In this document: positions 45,278 to 57,000 of the stretch, one piece after another
Layout of the letters: each line of letters begins with the position of its first letter
Numbering within the stretch: position 1 is the first letter of the stretch
Assembly: GCA_007674295.1 (NCBI GenBank)
Contig: CM017462.1
Location: 1 to 64,000, forward strand
DNA length: 64,000 nt
Reading direction: 5' to 3'
Origin: Antonospora locustae
Lineage: Eukaryota > Microsporidia
Translations under genes and position numbers: made by a program
Notes under the pieces: generated by a model
What the model saw: the letters and a program-made list of their open reading frames with translations, nothing else
The model's database searches: none
Told to the model about the DNA's origin: nothing

Positions 45278-45559
45278 GGGCAGTTTGTTTTTGTCTTATT
45301 TACATACACTTGCATTTTAGAACAGATACACATCCTAATCAGGCAATTTTCAAAAAAAAAAAATCCAGTGAAGGTTTTTTTGACCAATAAGTGCAAACAA
45401 AAAAATTTTTAATTTTTGCACGAATGTTATGTTTGGCCTAAATTAGTGAAAAGAGTGATATGGAAAGTGACAGCATATTTAAAAATCTTTTAATTTTGAA
45501 TTATTGTGTGTGGCTGCAAGAAGGATAATAATACATGCAAGGATTGACTTAGAAAACCC

Positions 45560-45871
45560 ATGATCAATGCTTATCGCAATGAAGTTTGGCTTCTTCGCAG
45601 ACTTCTTTACAAAATTAAAAACCAATACAAGTCAACGTGGATGTTCAGAAAAATGCGACATTTATCAAAGCTCTTGCAAAAAAACAGTCCCGATGCGCTT
45701 AAATGTTGCGAAGAACTTTACGTTGTTTGCAGCGCAAATCTTGCTTTGGGCCACTTTGTGTCTCTGACAATTGTAATAATGGGAATTTGTGCTCGTCTGC
45801 GGTTTTTACTGCCACGAATCCGTTCGAAGACAGATGTGGACGAAATTGACGCGATATTTGCGGACTTTTAA
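45560..45871 (+). CDS. Probable RNase MRP subunit Rmp1
   Basis: 103 residues. LRRLLYKIKNQYKSTWMFRK, MRHLSKLLQK and, after a short gap, GHFVSLTIVIMGICARLRFL follow the Rmp1/Nepro domain pattern: a heptad with RNKNQHR, then LARLGxxLLAxLAR helices. Rmp1 is unique to RNase MRP, which processes ITS1 of pre-rRNA. The protein is half the yeast length but keeps the fold-defining helices. ACCC abuts the ATG. It ends four bases from the stop of the convergent zinc-ribbon gene. Confidence 0.6.
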   Translation: MINAYRNEVWLLRRLLYKIKNQYKSTWMFRKMRHLSKLLQKNSPDALKCCEELYVVCSANLALGHFVSLTIVIMGICARLRFLLPRIRSKTDVDEIDAIFADF

Positions 45872-45875
45872 TTGA

Positions 45876-46193
45876 TTACTGCGCGTTAGAACCACAATCG
45901 GGACAAAAGCTGTAGGCTGCAGGTAGATTTTTGCTACACTTTGGACATTTTCTGTTGCTAGAGATGTTTGACAAGCGGAAATTGCAGACATCGCATTTAA
46001 GGTACGGCCTGCCATACCACAATGGGAGTATCGGAATGAAACAGAAAGTGAACCAGAAATCGTCTCGTACATACTCTCCTTTCGTAGTTGAACCACAAAA
46101 AGAGCAATACACGCGCTCGCGTTGTTGATGACTCTCTACATGCTTCGTTCTCGGACCACATCCGAATATAAAGCAGCGGGGAACGCCACACAT
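45876..46193 (-). CDS. Zinc-ribbon protein (fungal zf-ribbon family)
   Basis: 105 residues with four Cys pairs: YCSFCG, KCDVCNF, KCPKCS and FCPDCGSN, preceded by CFIFGCGPRT. The hydrophobic DDFWFTFCFIPILPLWYGRP between ribbons is characteristic of a small family of fungal and protist proteins of unknown role that may sit at membranes. CCC lies seven bases before the ATG (GACCCGTTTAC). Function unknown. Confidence 0.7.
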   Translation of the reverse strand: MCGVPRCFIFGCGPRTKHVESHQQRERVYCSFCGSTTKGEYVRDDFWFTFCFIPILPLWYGRPYLKCDVCNFRLSNISSNRKCPKCSKNLPAAYSFCPDCGSNAQ

Positions 46194-46293
46194 GTAAACG
46201 GGTCAAAATTTCAAGTATTAAGTTAAACTCATTATAGATTGTTGGCTCATTTTCGTACACCTCCAAATTTGCGTACAACGATCAAATCAGCCC

Positions 46294-46803
46294 ATGCTGT
46301 ACGAGATAATAATTGGTGGAGAGTTTCAAAATGTGAAAGGCATTGCGGCCGAACAGACGTTTCGCGTGGTTCCTAAGTGCACATCCTGTGACACTGAGCA
46401 TGCAAATCATGTTGTTGTGTCAAGTGAAAGCGAAAAGCGCGAGGACGACACGGGAAGGTTCAACCTGATCATGTCGTGCAACATCTGCAAGAGAAAAATG
46501 AAAATCAAAATCCAGATGCCAAGAAGCGTAGAAGTTGAGTGCACAAACTCAGAGACAAAGGAGTTCGGTCTCGTTGAAATGCGTCTGGCTGAGGAGCGGG
46601 GCGACTCCTTCGTTATTTCGAGGGTTCACACAACGGGGTGCCGTCTGAGTGGCCTGGAACTTCCCCAAATCGATGTTTTGAGCACTGAAAACGTTCTTTT
46701 CAAAGATATTTTGATTGAAGAAAATAGCTGGGCCGGGGCGTCGAGTGCTGAAAGCATTTCCTCAATCGGAATGCTCAGCATCTCTCTTTCAGAGGAGAAG
46801 TAA
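46294..46803 (+). CDS. UPF0587/CZIB-family CXXC zinc-binding protein
   Basis: 169 residues. FRVVPKCTSCDTEH and MSCNICKRKMKIKIQM are the paired CxxC zinc sites. Downstream VECTNSETKEFGLVEMRL (family: FECRGLEPVDF) and LFKDILIEENSWAGASS (family: FxDINLxEKDWxDYD) match the C1orf123/YCR090C family, which is conserved but poorly understood and redox-sensitive. AGCCC abuts the ATG, and it is divergent from the zinc-ribbon gene with 100 bp between. The usual C-terminal strand is replaced by a Ser-rich tail. Confidence 0.75.
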   Translation: MLYEIIIGGEFQNVKGIAAEQTFRVVPKCTSCDTEHANHVVVSSESEKREDDTGRFNLIMSCNICKRKMKIKIQMPRSVEVECTNSETKEFGLVEMRLAEERGDSFVISRVHTTGCRLSGLELPQIDVLSTENVLFKDILIEENSWAGASSAESISSIGMLSISLSEEK

Positions 46804-46853
46804 AACAACATTGTTTTTTTTATGTTTTGGTGCGATTATCCCGTCTACTTTGT

Positions 46854-47453
46854 TTATGGCTTCTTCTGAATTCTCATCTTGGTTTTCATCGTCTTTTCAA
46901 GATCGTCGACTCTTGCAAGGATGAAGTCTACCAGTGGTGATTCGTTGAAAATTTCACTCAACGAGCGATACTCCTTGAGAAAGTACAGAAAATGTTTCGC
47001 GTTGAAGTGCTGTGCCGACTCTATTGATCGCTGCATGAGAATTCCTTCAAGGTGGAGGTAGTGAAACTTGATGTTAAAAAGCGCATACTTTAACGATGCC
47101 ACAAATTTTGCGTGGTCTTTCGTGTTGTAGAAAGCAAGCACCTCGTTGATGTAATTTGCAAGCGCTCTGTACTCGCTGACAATTTTTGAAATATCGCACT
47201 GACTCATTGCAAGAATCGCCTGAAGAAGACAGAAAATTGCGTCTATCTGACATTGCTTCGCAGAACGGATGTCTGCGCTTTCCATAAGTGAAAGGGCCCT
47301 CTTTTTCAGAACAGCAGCTTCTTTGGAAAGCTCCTCTGATTTTGTATACACTACAGGTGCCTGTATTTTTCTGAACGTGCCATATCCGAGTCGGCTCAGA
47401 CGTACGTCGTTGAAAACGCCCTTCTTAAGAAGTTCGTTCAGCTTTTCTTCCAT
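46854..47453 (-). CDS. Hypothetical helical protein (weak AF4/AFF C-terminal-domain likeness)
   Basis: 199 residues, all helical. LSKEAAVLKKRALSLMESAD, SAKQCQIDAIFCLLQAILAM, then a tail of paired helices with FNIKFHYLHLEGILMQRSIE recalls the C-terminal homology domain of AF4/FMR2 proteins (super elongation complex), where YxxAAKxLKHxAD is followed by a TPR-like helix bundle. The likeness is only by eye. The N-terminus is charged and short. CCCTGAAT precedes the ATG. It is divergent from uL18 and convergent with the CZIB gene. Confidence 0.6.
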   Translation of the reverse strand: MEEKLNELLKKGVFNDVRLSRLGYGTFRKIQAPVVYTKSEELSKEAAVLKKRALSLMESADIRSAKQCQIDAIFCLLQAILAMSQCDISKIVSEYRALANYINEVLAFYNTKDHAKFVASLKYALFNIKFHYLHLEGILMQRSIESAQHFNAKHFLYFLKEYRSLSEIFNESPLVDFILARVDDLEKTMKTKMRIQKKP

Positions 47454-47614
47454 ATTCAGGGCATTTTTTCTATGCTCTCTTTGTATTCTTTTTATTTGAA
47501 TTTTACTTCTGAGACAATATGAGCTAATATATCATTTCACGTTTCAAGACGCCAATTCACTTCTTCTAACCCTCGAATTTCAGTCGATCTCATCTTTCCA
47601 AGCGACTCTCGTTG

Positions 47615-47636
47615 CACCTAAAAAATTTTTACCCCA
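47615..47636 (+). promoter_or_regulatory. AAATTTTT box plus CCCC start signal of uL18
   Basis: AAAAAATTTTTACCCC stands three bases before the uL18 ATG, the same layout as upstream of uS13. It supports the start and a high-expression promoter. Confidence 0.7.
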
Positions 47637-47639
47637 TCG

Positions 47640-48440
47640 ATGACGGACAACAAGATAAAGAAGTCGTACTTTAGTCGTTTTCAGACAAAGCTACGTAGAA
47701 GACGTGAAGGCAAAACGGATTACAAACACCGATACAACTTAATTCGGCAGGATGTGAACAAGCACGGGCTGATGAAAATCCGCCTTGTTGTTCGAATAAC
47801 TAATTCTCGGATAATTTGCGAGATACTACGTGCACACGTAGATGGAGACAGATCAATTGCATATGCAGACTCTACTGAACTGAAACGGTACGGAATCACG
47901 TTTGGACTGAAGAACTACACCGCTGCATATGCAACTGGTCTTCTTGTGGCATGCCGGTACAATAATAAAATTGCAGGAGAAGGGCCGAGACCTGAATGCT
48001 ACCTTGATATTGGGCTAAGGCGTTCTACGAGAGGGGCGCGAGTGTTTGGTGCGATGAAGGGTGCATTGGACGGTGGTCTTGTAATGCCGCACAGTCTGAA
48101 AAGAGTTCCCGGATACGTATCCGAAGAAGAATTTGATTCTGAAGTGTTTAGAAACAAGCTTTTTGGGAAGATCCTTGCGGGGTATATGAAAGAGATGATG
48201 GAGAACTATCCAGAGAAATACAAGAAGACATTTCAAGAGTACATAAAGAAAGGAATAAACCCCGATGACTTGGAAAATATATATGAGAACGCATTCAAGA
48301 AAATTCGTGAAGATCCATCTCGTGTTTCAAAGACACACGGTGACTACTCAATTTTCAAGGAATTTAAGAGAGTTAAGCTTTCTAAGGAGGAACGTGCAGC
48401 ACGTTCACGAGCAAAGCTTCTTGATATTGAAGTAAAATAA
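47640..48440 (+). CDS. 60S ribosomal protein uL18 (L5)
   Basis: 266 residues, slightly short of the usual ~297. KSYFSRFQTKLRRRREGKTD (5S rRNA-binding N-terminus), YKHRYNLIRQDVNKHG, LVVRITNSRIICEI and TFGLKNYTAAYATGLLVACR with DIGLRRSTRGARVFGAMKGA and YMKEMMENYPEKYKKTFQEY are all L5 landmarks. It carries 5S rRNA into the 60S subunit with uL5. GTAAAATAAAGC ends the gene, so AATAAA overlaps the stop. It is the last gene before the AT-rich block. Confidence 0.97.
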   Translation: MTDNKIKKSYFSRFQTKLRRRREGKTDYKHRYNLIRQDVNKHGLMKIRLVVRITNSRIICEILRAHVDGDRSIAYADSTELKRYGITFGLKNYTAAYATGLLVACRYNNKIAGEGPRPECYLDIGLRRSTRGARVFGAMKGALDGGLVMPHSLKRVPGYVSEEEFDSEVFRNKLFGKILAGYMKEMMENYPEKYKKTFQEYIKKGINPDDLENIYENAFKKIREDPSRVSKTHGDYSIFKEFKRVKLSKEERAARSRAKLLDIEVK

Positions 48441-49074
48441 AGCTGCTTGTCCTAAGCAGTTTTATTTTGTTCTTAGAAGTGCTTTTGAAGTCAACAATTA
48501 TTTAAATGATGAATTCGGCTGTTAATTCTAATTTCTGGATAAATAAAGCTAAAGTTTTTATGTTTTTACATTGCTGCATAAACAAAAAAGTATTTTAATT
48601 AACATCCAGTTTCGCATAATCAATTAAAAATAGAAAAAATATCGTAAAAATTTATTTCTACTTGTAAAAGGTTGCTGCTTTTTTATTTAAAATAACTGGT
48701 GAATAATCTCTCACAGCGTAATAATAACCATATTATATCAGCATATTTTGTATTTTATGGATGCTACTTATATTTGATTGTCAAACTGCATAGTAGGTTC
48801 ATGAAAACGAATGTTGATTCACAGTATCTGCTTCATTCCTTTATCTGGATATTAATTACATCTGCTTTTCGAGTAAACAAAACAATTCCGTTTTTATTGC
48901 ATTAAAAGAGTAAGTAATAAATACTTTTTAATTAAATGAAAGTAAGTTTTTTATTTAGAAACACTAGTATTTAGGGTACCATTCTACATTTAATATTCAA
49001 TATCCATTGTGTTTAAGTAAAAGTAAAAGAATCGAAGCTTTTGTTAATAAAATTTTTTATTTGTTTAAAATTAT

Positions 49075-49090
49075 TTAGGATTAGGGTTAG
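49075..49090 (+). repeat. Telomere-like tract (TTAGGATTAGGGTTAG)
   Basis: Two and a half units of a TTAGGG-type repeat, one with a TTAGGA variant, about 640 bp inside the AT-rich block. Too short to be a telomere itself; compatible with a degenerate interstitial telomeric sequence. Confidence 0.45.
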
Positions 49091-49321
49091 ATTTTAATTT
49101 GAGAACTTTAATAAAAACAAGTGTGTTTGATTTATTTTAATAAAATTGTCAAAATCCGAAATGTAAATAAACAAAAAGAGAAAAGAAACAACACTAATTC
49201 AAGAATACAAAAGCATTATGTTCTCATACATTTTACAAGGGACTGTTGTTTTCTTTTTAAAAATTTTTTAATTGGAGTTTGTGTTTAAATTAAATTGAAT
49301 AGTTGTGGTTAATTAATACAT

Positions 49322-49429
49322 TTTATGCTAATAAAGAACTAAAAAAAATTCCTTCATAAATAAACTACTTTGTATTATAATTGTACTTTTATTATGAAGG
49401 AATTTTTTTTAGTTCTTTATTAGCATAAA
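49322..49429. repeat. Perfect inverted repeat, 38-bp arms, 32-bp loop
   Basis: 49322-49359 (TTTATGCTAATAAAGAACTA onward) is exactly complementary to 49392-49429. Such a length of perfect pairing is unlikely by chance even in AT-rich DNA. It could be a tiny palindromic element, a replication or recombination product, or a hairpin RNA. Confidence 0.9.
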
Positions 49430-50681
49430 TTTACTTTTAATAAGGTAGAAATCAGTTTATCAATTACTTATAAATGCTTTTAATGTGATATATTATGTGC
49501 AGATGATAAGTCCTAATGAAAAGCGTCAAGAGATAGTTTCAGGAATAAAATTGTAAAAGAGGACGCTAATTACAATGTTTGCACTTTTTGTATTGCTTGT
49601 TAATAGAATATCCGTCACATGAACATATAAGTATGTAAATGGGAGCTTTAAGTTTTATTAATAAAATTTCTAGATTAATAATGTGGGTTAATTCGTGATT
49701 TTATTTCTTTATGATAAATTCTCTATCTTATTTTAAAAAAAATCAACGCATTGGTTATGCTTTTTAAATAGCTACAGTTTCATTTTTTTATGAAATGTTT
49801 CTATGCAAAGCCTCTTATTTAAATATTACAAGAAAATATCTTGTCATTTTACCTTTCCTGATAAATAATGCTTTTTCATAGAAAACACTTTGTGACAACG
49901 GAGAAAGTATAATATAGAATTTTGATAAAGCAGTTGTCTATAAAAATGATGAAAGTACAAATTTATTAAATTTTTGTAAATAAAGAACGATATTTTATTT
50001 TACAAGCTTTTATTCAAAATGGAATTCGAACTGCTTTGGACAAAATTAAAATAATATTTCTCTTTAATAAGGAAAGGGTTAGAGTAATAAAAAAACGTTT
50101 TGCAATATTAATTCAATTTTATTGCATTTTTGGAATTATTACTATTTTGTAAACATTTTTATGATGAAAAATCATTTTACATTTTCTTCATTTTTCAATT
50201 AAAGCTGGGGTCATTATTAAAACCGAAATAAACTTTTTTTATCAAAATGAATTTAGTTTTTATGTAAAATAAATTTTAAATAATAAAAATACTACTTTTT
50301 ATATTATTATTGTAAATCAACAGCTTATAAAACACTGTTTTGTTCATTTTAAATAGTATTGCTTTTATTTTATTTTGAGGCGAACCCCTACACCTTTTAT
50401 TTATTGAAAAACTCTTAGAGATATTTTCTTTTTAGAATCAAAATACCATAAAAAATTTACAATTTTTTTCAGTTAAGAAGAACTCTATAAAATTAAATAA
50501 TATTATAATTACATTTAATTACATTGAAATTAAAGAATGTTAATTATCAATAAACTAAAAAATATTTGAATCAATGTACTTATATGCAATAACGCGTTAT
50601 ATTAATTATAATTTGGAATTATTTTAGTAGATATTGTTTATTTAGTAGGGTTACTTTTCTGTTTCGTATTTTAAAGCGATG

Positions 50682-50692
50682 TAGGGTTAGGG
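50682..50692 (+). repeat. Second telomere-like tract (TAGGGTTAGGG)
   Basis: Nearly two TTAGGG units on the same strand as the tract at 49075; another TAGGGTTA lies at about 50646. Together they suggest scattered telomeric-type motifs in the first 2.3 kb of the AT-rich block. Confidence 0.4.
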
Positions 50693-50809
50693 TACAAGAA
50701 AGCTTTACAAATATTCTTCTATTCTATTCAATATAGTAAGATGATACTTTAACACATTGCAATTAAAAAATAACATAAATAATTAGGAAGCAACACTGAT
50801 GAGAATAGA

Positions 50810-51000
50810 ATGACATATCATTCACCATTAACTATTGATACGAGAAAATATCCTTTGTTGCGAGAGGGGCTGAGCACAAAGTGTGAGAGCAACAAGATTT
50901 ATTGTGTCTGGTGCTGAATAGAACTTCAGATGTTTCACGATAACCATTCGGTGTAACGAAAATGGCCTTTCAGGACAAAAGATGTTTACTATGCATATTA
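50810..51000 (+). pseudogene. Less AT-rich island with a possible coding relic
   Basis: From ATG 50810 a frame reads TIDTRKYPLLREGLSTKCES, then NKIYCVWC, before a TGA, and remains protein-like after it (ELQMFHDNHSV, RKWPFRTKDVYYAY) with further stops. The Cys spacing CESNKIYCVWC hints at a zinc ribbon such as those ending some transposases. Composition differs sharply from its surroundings. No family assigned. Confidence 0.3.
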
Positions 51001-54000
51001 AAACAGTTTTTTTAAAAAAAGTAACAATTTCTTCAATAAATTTTTCCTTAGAAAAAGAATCTTTTCGCTAAAATTTTTTGCCCTATTATATCATACTTTG
51101 TTGATTTTCGAATTTTATTTCAAGGGTTAAAATGATTTTTTCATTAAAAAATACATCGTTTTATTTGTAATTTAATAATATTCAAATCCTATGCGAGGAA
51201 GCAGAATGCAACAAAAAGTCTGCTGAATAAATAACACAGACTCATTTACGAATTATGTCTTCAAAAACATGCTTGAATACCCAGAAGAATAGCGAACCAA
51301 GTACTTCTGAATTCATAAGCTTCGTATAAAATGAGTCGAACCAACCACAATATTTTGTTCGAACTTTCCCTATTGTGGGAGTTTTATTATAAAATATTAC
51401 AAAAAAAAAACAATATGGTTAACTAATACTGTATACTGATTATTTATCGAATTAGTGAAAGTAGCAAGGTATTTAAAATATATATAACCCTACATTACTT
51501 TAATTTGTTTGTGTATGCTTTCAGATAACAGCATTTAAAATCATTAGGATAAATGTATTACAAAAAAATCACATTATTTACTATATAATCATTCCAAACA
51601 CGTTGTAAGAAATAATAAAGTGTACTTTCTAATGCAAAAACATTTTTTTTGACAACTGATAATATAATAAAAACAAATAAATTAAATCCACTAAACATAC
51701 AACAAAAATAATGATATGCAAGAATAGAAATTATTTACATAATGTGTGTACTACTGTTTATTTTATATAATGTTAACATTATAGATCAACTATAACATCC
51801 ATCACAGTCCGTCATTATTCAAATTTTTCCTACCTAAAATTAAATTACAATAATATTACAAAATTGTCTATACGTCTTTGATGTTATATGTTAGGATTTA
51901 TTTATCTTGTATTTACTAACTCATCTTCCGCTACATTGTTTATAAATATTATTGAAATGAAATTTTAAATAAAGCGTTACTGAAAATACAACATGTGATT
52001 ATTCATATTTTTATTAAAAAAATTGATTAAAAGATTTAAAATTATGAAATATAGGCCAAAAACCTCTGTTAATTACTATCAATGTGTATTTTTCACTTTT
52101 ATTTACGTACTTAATACATTTTATTGTTTTTAATATTTTTATCCCCCTATAAGCAGTTAAGTTTACACTATAATATTGTTATTAATACTTGTATAAAATG
52201 AAGAAGAATATATAACATATTTTAACCAATCAGCAACTTTTAATTTGTCATACTATTAATCTTTGAAAATGCATTAAAAATTTACTTTTAATAAAAAATC
52301 TTTATGTACTACTTTCAGTAGATAACTTTAAATTTTATTCTATATAACACATTTTATTTAGCATTATAAATATAATTTTCAATTATTAGAAAATAGTAAC
52401 ATTATTTTACTGTTAATTTTATTATTTTGTTTAATTAAAATTTATTATAAACTTGATTTTATTGATATTTTTTAGATGTATTAAATAATAATTTTATTTT
52501 TTACAATTTTTGTATAAACTTTGTGTTTTTCTACTATTTTATAGTAATAGTGTTTTGTACTATAATTACAGCTTATTTTTAATCTGAAAAACAATGTACA
52601 GTCAATGTTTTTTAACATATACATACAAAAAATACTTCTATTGATTCATTATTATAGGTAATTCTTATGTTTAAATTTATTTCATATTACGGATTATGTA
52701 AAATAATTTAATTTAATTTGCTTTATGTATCATTTATTGATAATACAATTACCATTAACTTATAATTTTTAAATTTATTCAAAGGAGTGAATTTATAATA
52801 TTTTTACTTAAAGATTTTAAAACTATTATTTATGTTTAAGTTTGTTTTAGTTAGTTTTATTATTTTTTACAACTATGTTTTAATTTAAATAAATTTTATA
52901 TTTTATAAATAAGCTGTGCATTGACTAGAAATAAATAACATATTCAAAATTTTATTAAATGTTTACGAAGGGAATTTAAATAATTAATATGTTGCTAAAA
53001 GCATTTTGTTTATACCATAGATAATAACATATATCTTTTTAATAGAGTTTAATATTTAAATTTTATATAAATAAAATTATATTAAATAAAATACATATTT
53101 ATGAAAATAAGCGTAACAGCACAAAGAGAGATGCAATTATGAGGCGTTTTGTTAAATTTTCCCAATATAAAAAATGTTAATAAATCTATTTCATAAAAAT
53201 AAAACACATATGGAGAAATTAAGCCCTTTTATATAATTATTTATATGCCGAGTTTTTAAACGGCATTGTAGTAAATAATCATAATTATATATCCATATTA
53301 AGTATAATAATTTACTGATAAGTAGCTATTTGTTATCATTCTATATTTTAACTTTTAATTCACATAATTTAAAATTAACAAAGTTTGATTTTCATAGTAT
53401 TAATCGAATAAATATTTTAATTTATTTATAAATTATTATTCTTAACAAAATTTTTTATTATATTGATATTATCGTTTAATTATAAATTTTATATTTAATA
53501 CTTTTTAATCTTAATATTCTATAGCGTCTGTTTTATTTATTTAAACACATACTCGTTTTATGAATACAAAACTAATAAATATTTATAAAAATGAACTTTT
53601 TATATGTGTTTCAGTTATAAATTGTTATTTTCTACATATTAATTTTCTTGAGAATATTACTAAATAATAAATTATTATTTTATTAACAATAATTTAAATA
53701 TATTAAATACTTATTTTATTTTACTTTTAAAAAACAAATATGATAGACTTGTTAATATAATTGTTTGTATTGTTATTTTATATAGACTGACAATTAATTA
53801 TGAATTAATGGAGTTATAGAAAATTGTTTTTATTTTTTTATTTAGTCTTTTTATTAGCATGATTAACACTACAATTTTATAAATTAAATACACACAACAT
53901 ACTTTATTAAGATGCTTTTATTATGTTTAATATTATAATTTAACTTATATCCTTTTCCAAAACTTATTATCAAGACATATATTTATTTCCCAAATATAAA

Positions 54001-57000
54001 TATGAATAAAATTGTTATCCAAAAAAATTAATTTATAAAACACTATTTTCTGTTCTGACGTTTATTTTTTTAATAGAATATTCATTATTTTATATTATTG
54101 TATTTAACTTTAATTATTTTGCTTTTTAAGTTATATTTTTTAATTGCATTTTTAGTATATAGGTTTTATTAATAAAATATGTCCCCAAATCAATTCATAG
54201 AAAAATACCTCCCTTTAAACACTATTAAGATGTAATTTTGATTCTCAACAAATTTCTTTACAACATTATTATATTAGCAATATGACCTGTGCTTAAATGT
54301 GAAGATTAAGCAATATCTTTCCTTTTATATTTTTGTTTTAAGAATTTGTTAAAATTCTTACGTTTTCTAGTATGAATATAATTCTTTTCTTTTCTTTTCT
54401 CTTATATTTTTTTTACATTTTATTATTATACTTTTTTTAAACAATATAAATTATTATAACATATTCCATGTTTTTAAACTATTCAATATTAACCATATAT
54501 TTGTATATTGATCATAGAACTTTGTTCGGTATTTTTTATATAACATTTCTATTAAAAGAGTTATAATATCGAGAAATTACGGGAAAAATATTCAGGTTAC
54601 CAACTTGTTACTTAGAATAGCAATTTTACATGATTGACAAACTAAGCGTCAAAGTTAATATGTTCAAAACGTATGAAAAAGGTTTTCAAACATTTCGGAA
54701 ATTACAATATATCTAAAAAGAAACAAAAGACATTATAATATTATTAAACGCACTTAAATCAAACTATTTTGTAATATATGTTGATCACCATATTTTTACT
54801 AAAATATTTCTTTCTAATATTCGTCTTTCCCTTATATTTTTCAATTTAAAAAGATATATTGATTTACTTTAATATATGCTACATACTAAGTTTTATTTAA
54901 TTAGATAAGATGCATATTAAAAAAGAAGCTTTGAAAAAAAATCTTGTGTTTCTAATGATCACTGTGGTGGATATTTTATCAAATAAAACAGCATTAAATA
55001 ATAGCTCTTTTCATACATAAAATCTATAAGTTAAATATACTTTTTATTTTCAATTATATTCATCTAGACTTTTAATCAAATGTTTTACTATGCTATGCAT
55101 CATTATCACATTTTTAAAGAGTTATGAATTTATCTTAACATGTGTCCAATTTTTATTAATCTACTCAACTTAACAAATTTTTTATAATAACTTATTAACA
55201 ATATTTCTCAATTTGTAAATCAACGTGCACAATACATAGTGATAGAGAATATACCAAGATGTTTTTAACCTAAATCCCTTGATATGGAACAATAAAATTG
55301 TTAAAAACATATTTTGCAAAATGGAAGGCTCGCCTAAAGTTATAATAAGCTATTTAAAATAGTACATTAATATCAAAACATTATTATATAAGGCATGTTT
55401 ATTCATATACAAAACTTTTGCATACAATCATACAAAAACTTGAAAAGGTTAATATAATTTGTATCCACAATTTTTATAACTTAGAAAATTTCTGTAGACT
55501 TTTAACTATAAAAGAGCTGTTTTTAATGTCTGTTCTCAATTTACAGTTTTACTAACGATTTTTTTGAAAAATTATATCCAAAAAACAAAACAGTTTAATA
55601 AGTTCATTAGCTTGAAAACTTTAATAAAACTACTGCCTTAAGAAAGGAAAAATATTGTTAAAAAAGATGGCAAGAAAACAAGTATTACCTGCTATAAAGA
55701 TCAAATTTAGAATCAGATTATAATCGACTATTTTTGTTGAGATTATTCAGTAAATGTTTACAGAATGATGTCCATAATCTGAATTCTGATGTATTAAATT
55801 TGCTATTTCTAAATAAACAATTTATTGTAAAATTACATTATGTAACGATAACATATAAAATCCTACATTCAAATCAAAGAATATAAAGCATAAAAAATCT
55901 TTACCAAAAATATAATTAAAAATCGAGGGAATATAATCATATCATACTCAACATAATAGTTGCTAATAAAACTCAGTTAAAGAGTTAATTACATCAAATT
56001 TTTGACTATATTATGCAAAGCGAATGCAAATGCCTTGTATGAAAAATATAACCAAGGTAATACAACAGATCATGTTTTATAACAAAAATAAACCCCAATG
56101 TCACAAAAAACTGGTGTAACTATGATAAGTTTGTTGCAGTTGGCTAATATAACATTCTCATGAGAACAAGGTCTGCAGTTTATATAGTAAGCAATAATGT
56201 GTTTGATTATGTAGGTCATAAAGACACGATGTTAAATGAGTGAAGAGTTGATGAAGGTTTATGTTGACAAGACTAAAGTTCAGATTAAGATAAACTAAAG
56301 ATTGATATGATAAATACATAACAACTTAATGATGAAATCGAGATTTGAAATCGCTAAGCGCAATATTAAGAAATATGAAAGAAGTATTGTGGCAAGGTGA
56401 AAATAATACATGATTATTACTTAACAATAAATTGAAAAATACATGTTTTTTTACTAATAGAATAGGATGGAATAACTAAAATACGCCATTACAAATAGTA
56501 GGAATGAAAAATTATATGCTAAAGCTTTTTAAAAATTCTACTGTATATTCTTTAAGGTAATAGCTTTACTGACACTTCCATACTAGTAAAAATTCCAAAG
56601 TTTTTTAACTATATGTTCTTTAGAAAAAACTTGTTACATAATTTAAATCTAAAATTGAGCATTTTTTATAAAATATACTATAGAGGCCCTTATATAAAAG
56701 TGTTTAACATTTATTGAATCTATAAATAACTTATTAAGATTAAATGATATAATGAGAGGTTAATTTATCTCATATTTATTAACCAGATAACTTATCCAAT
56801 CCAAGCCCTTTATTAATTTTAAAAATACTGTATTAGTATTTACAGATACATACTTATTCACTATGTACTTGTCCAAAGTTGTATATTCCACGAGTCTATT
56901 CTCGTATATACTGCATTATTATTTTGAACTTATATATGGGGTATATCTAATTTAAATAATAGTTTGTTAACATATATAAATATTTATTAGCAAAATATAA

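Noticed and set aside
48699..48905. 68-codon ORF just inside the AT-rich block
   Set aside because: No ATG at its start and a composition no different from the surrounding non-coding DNA.
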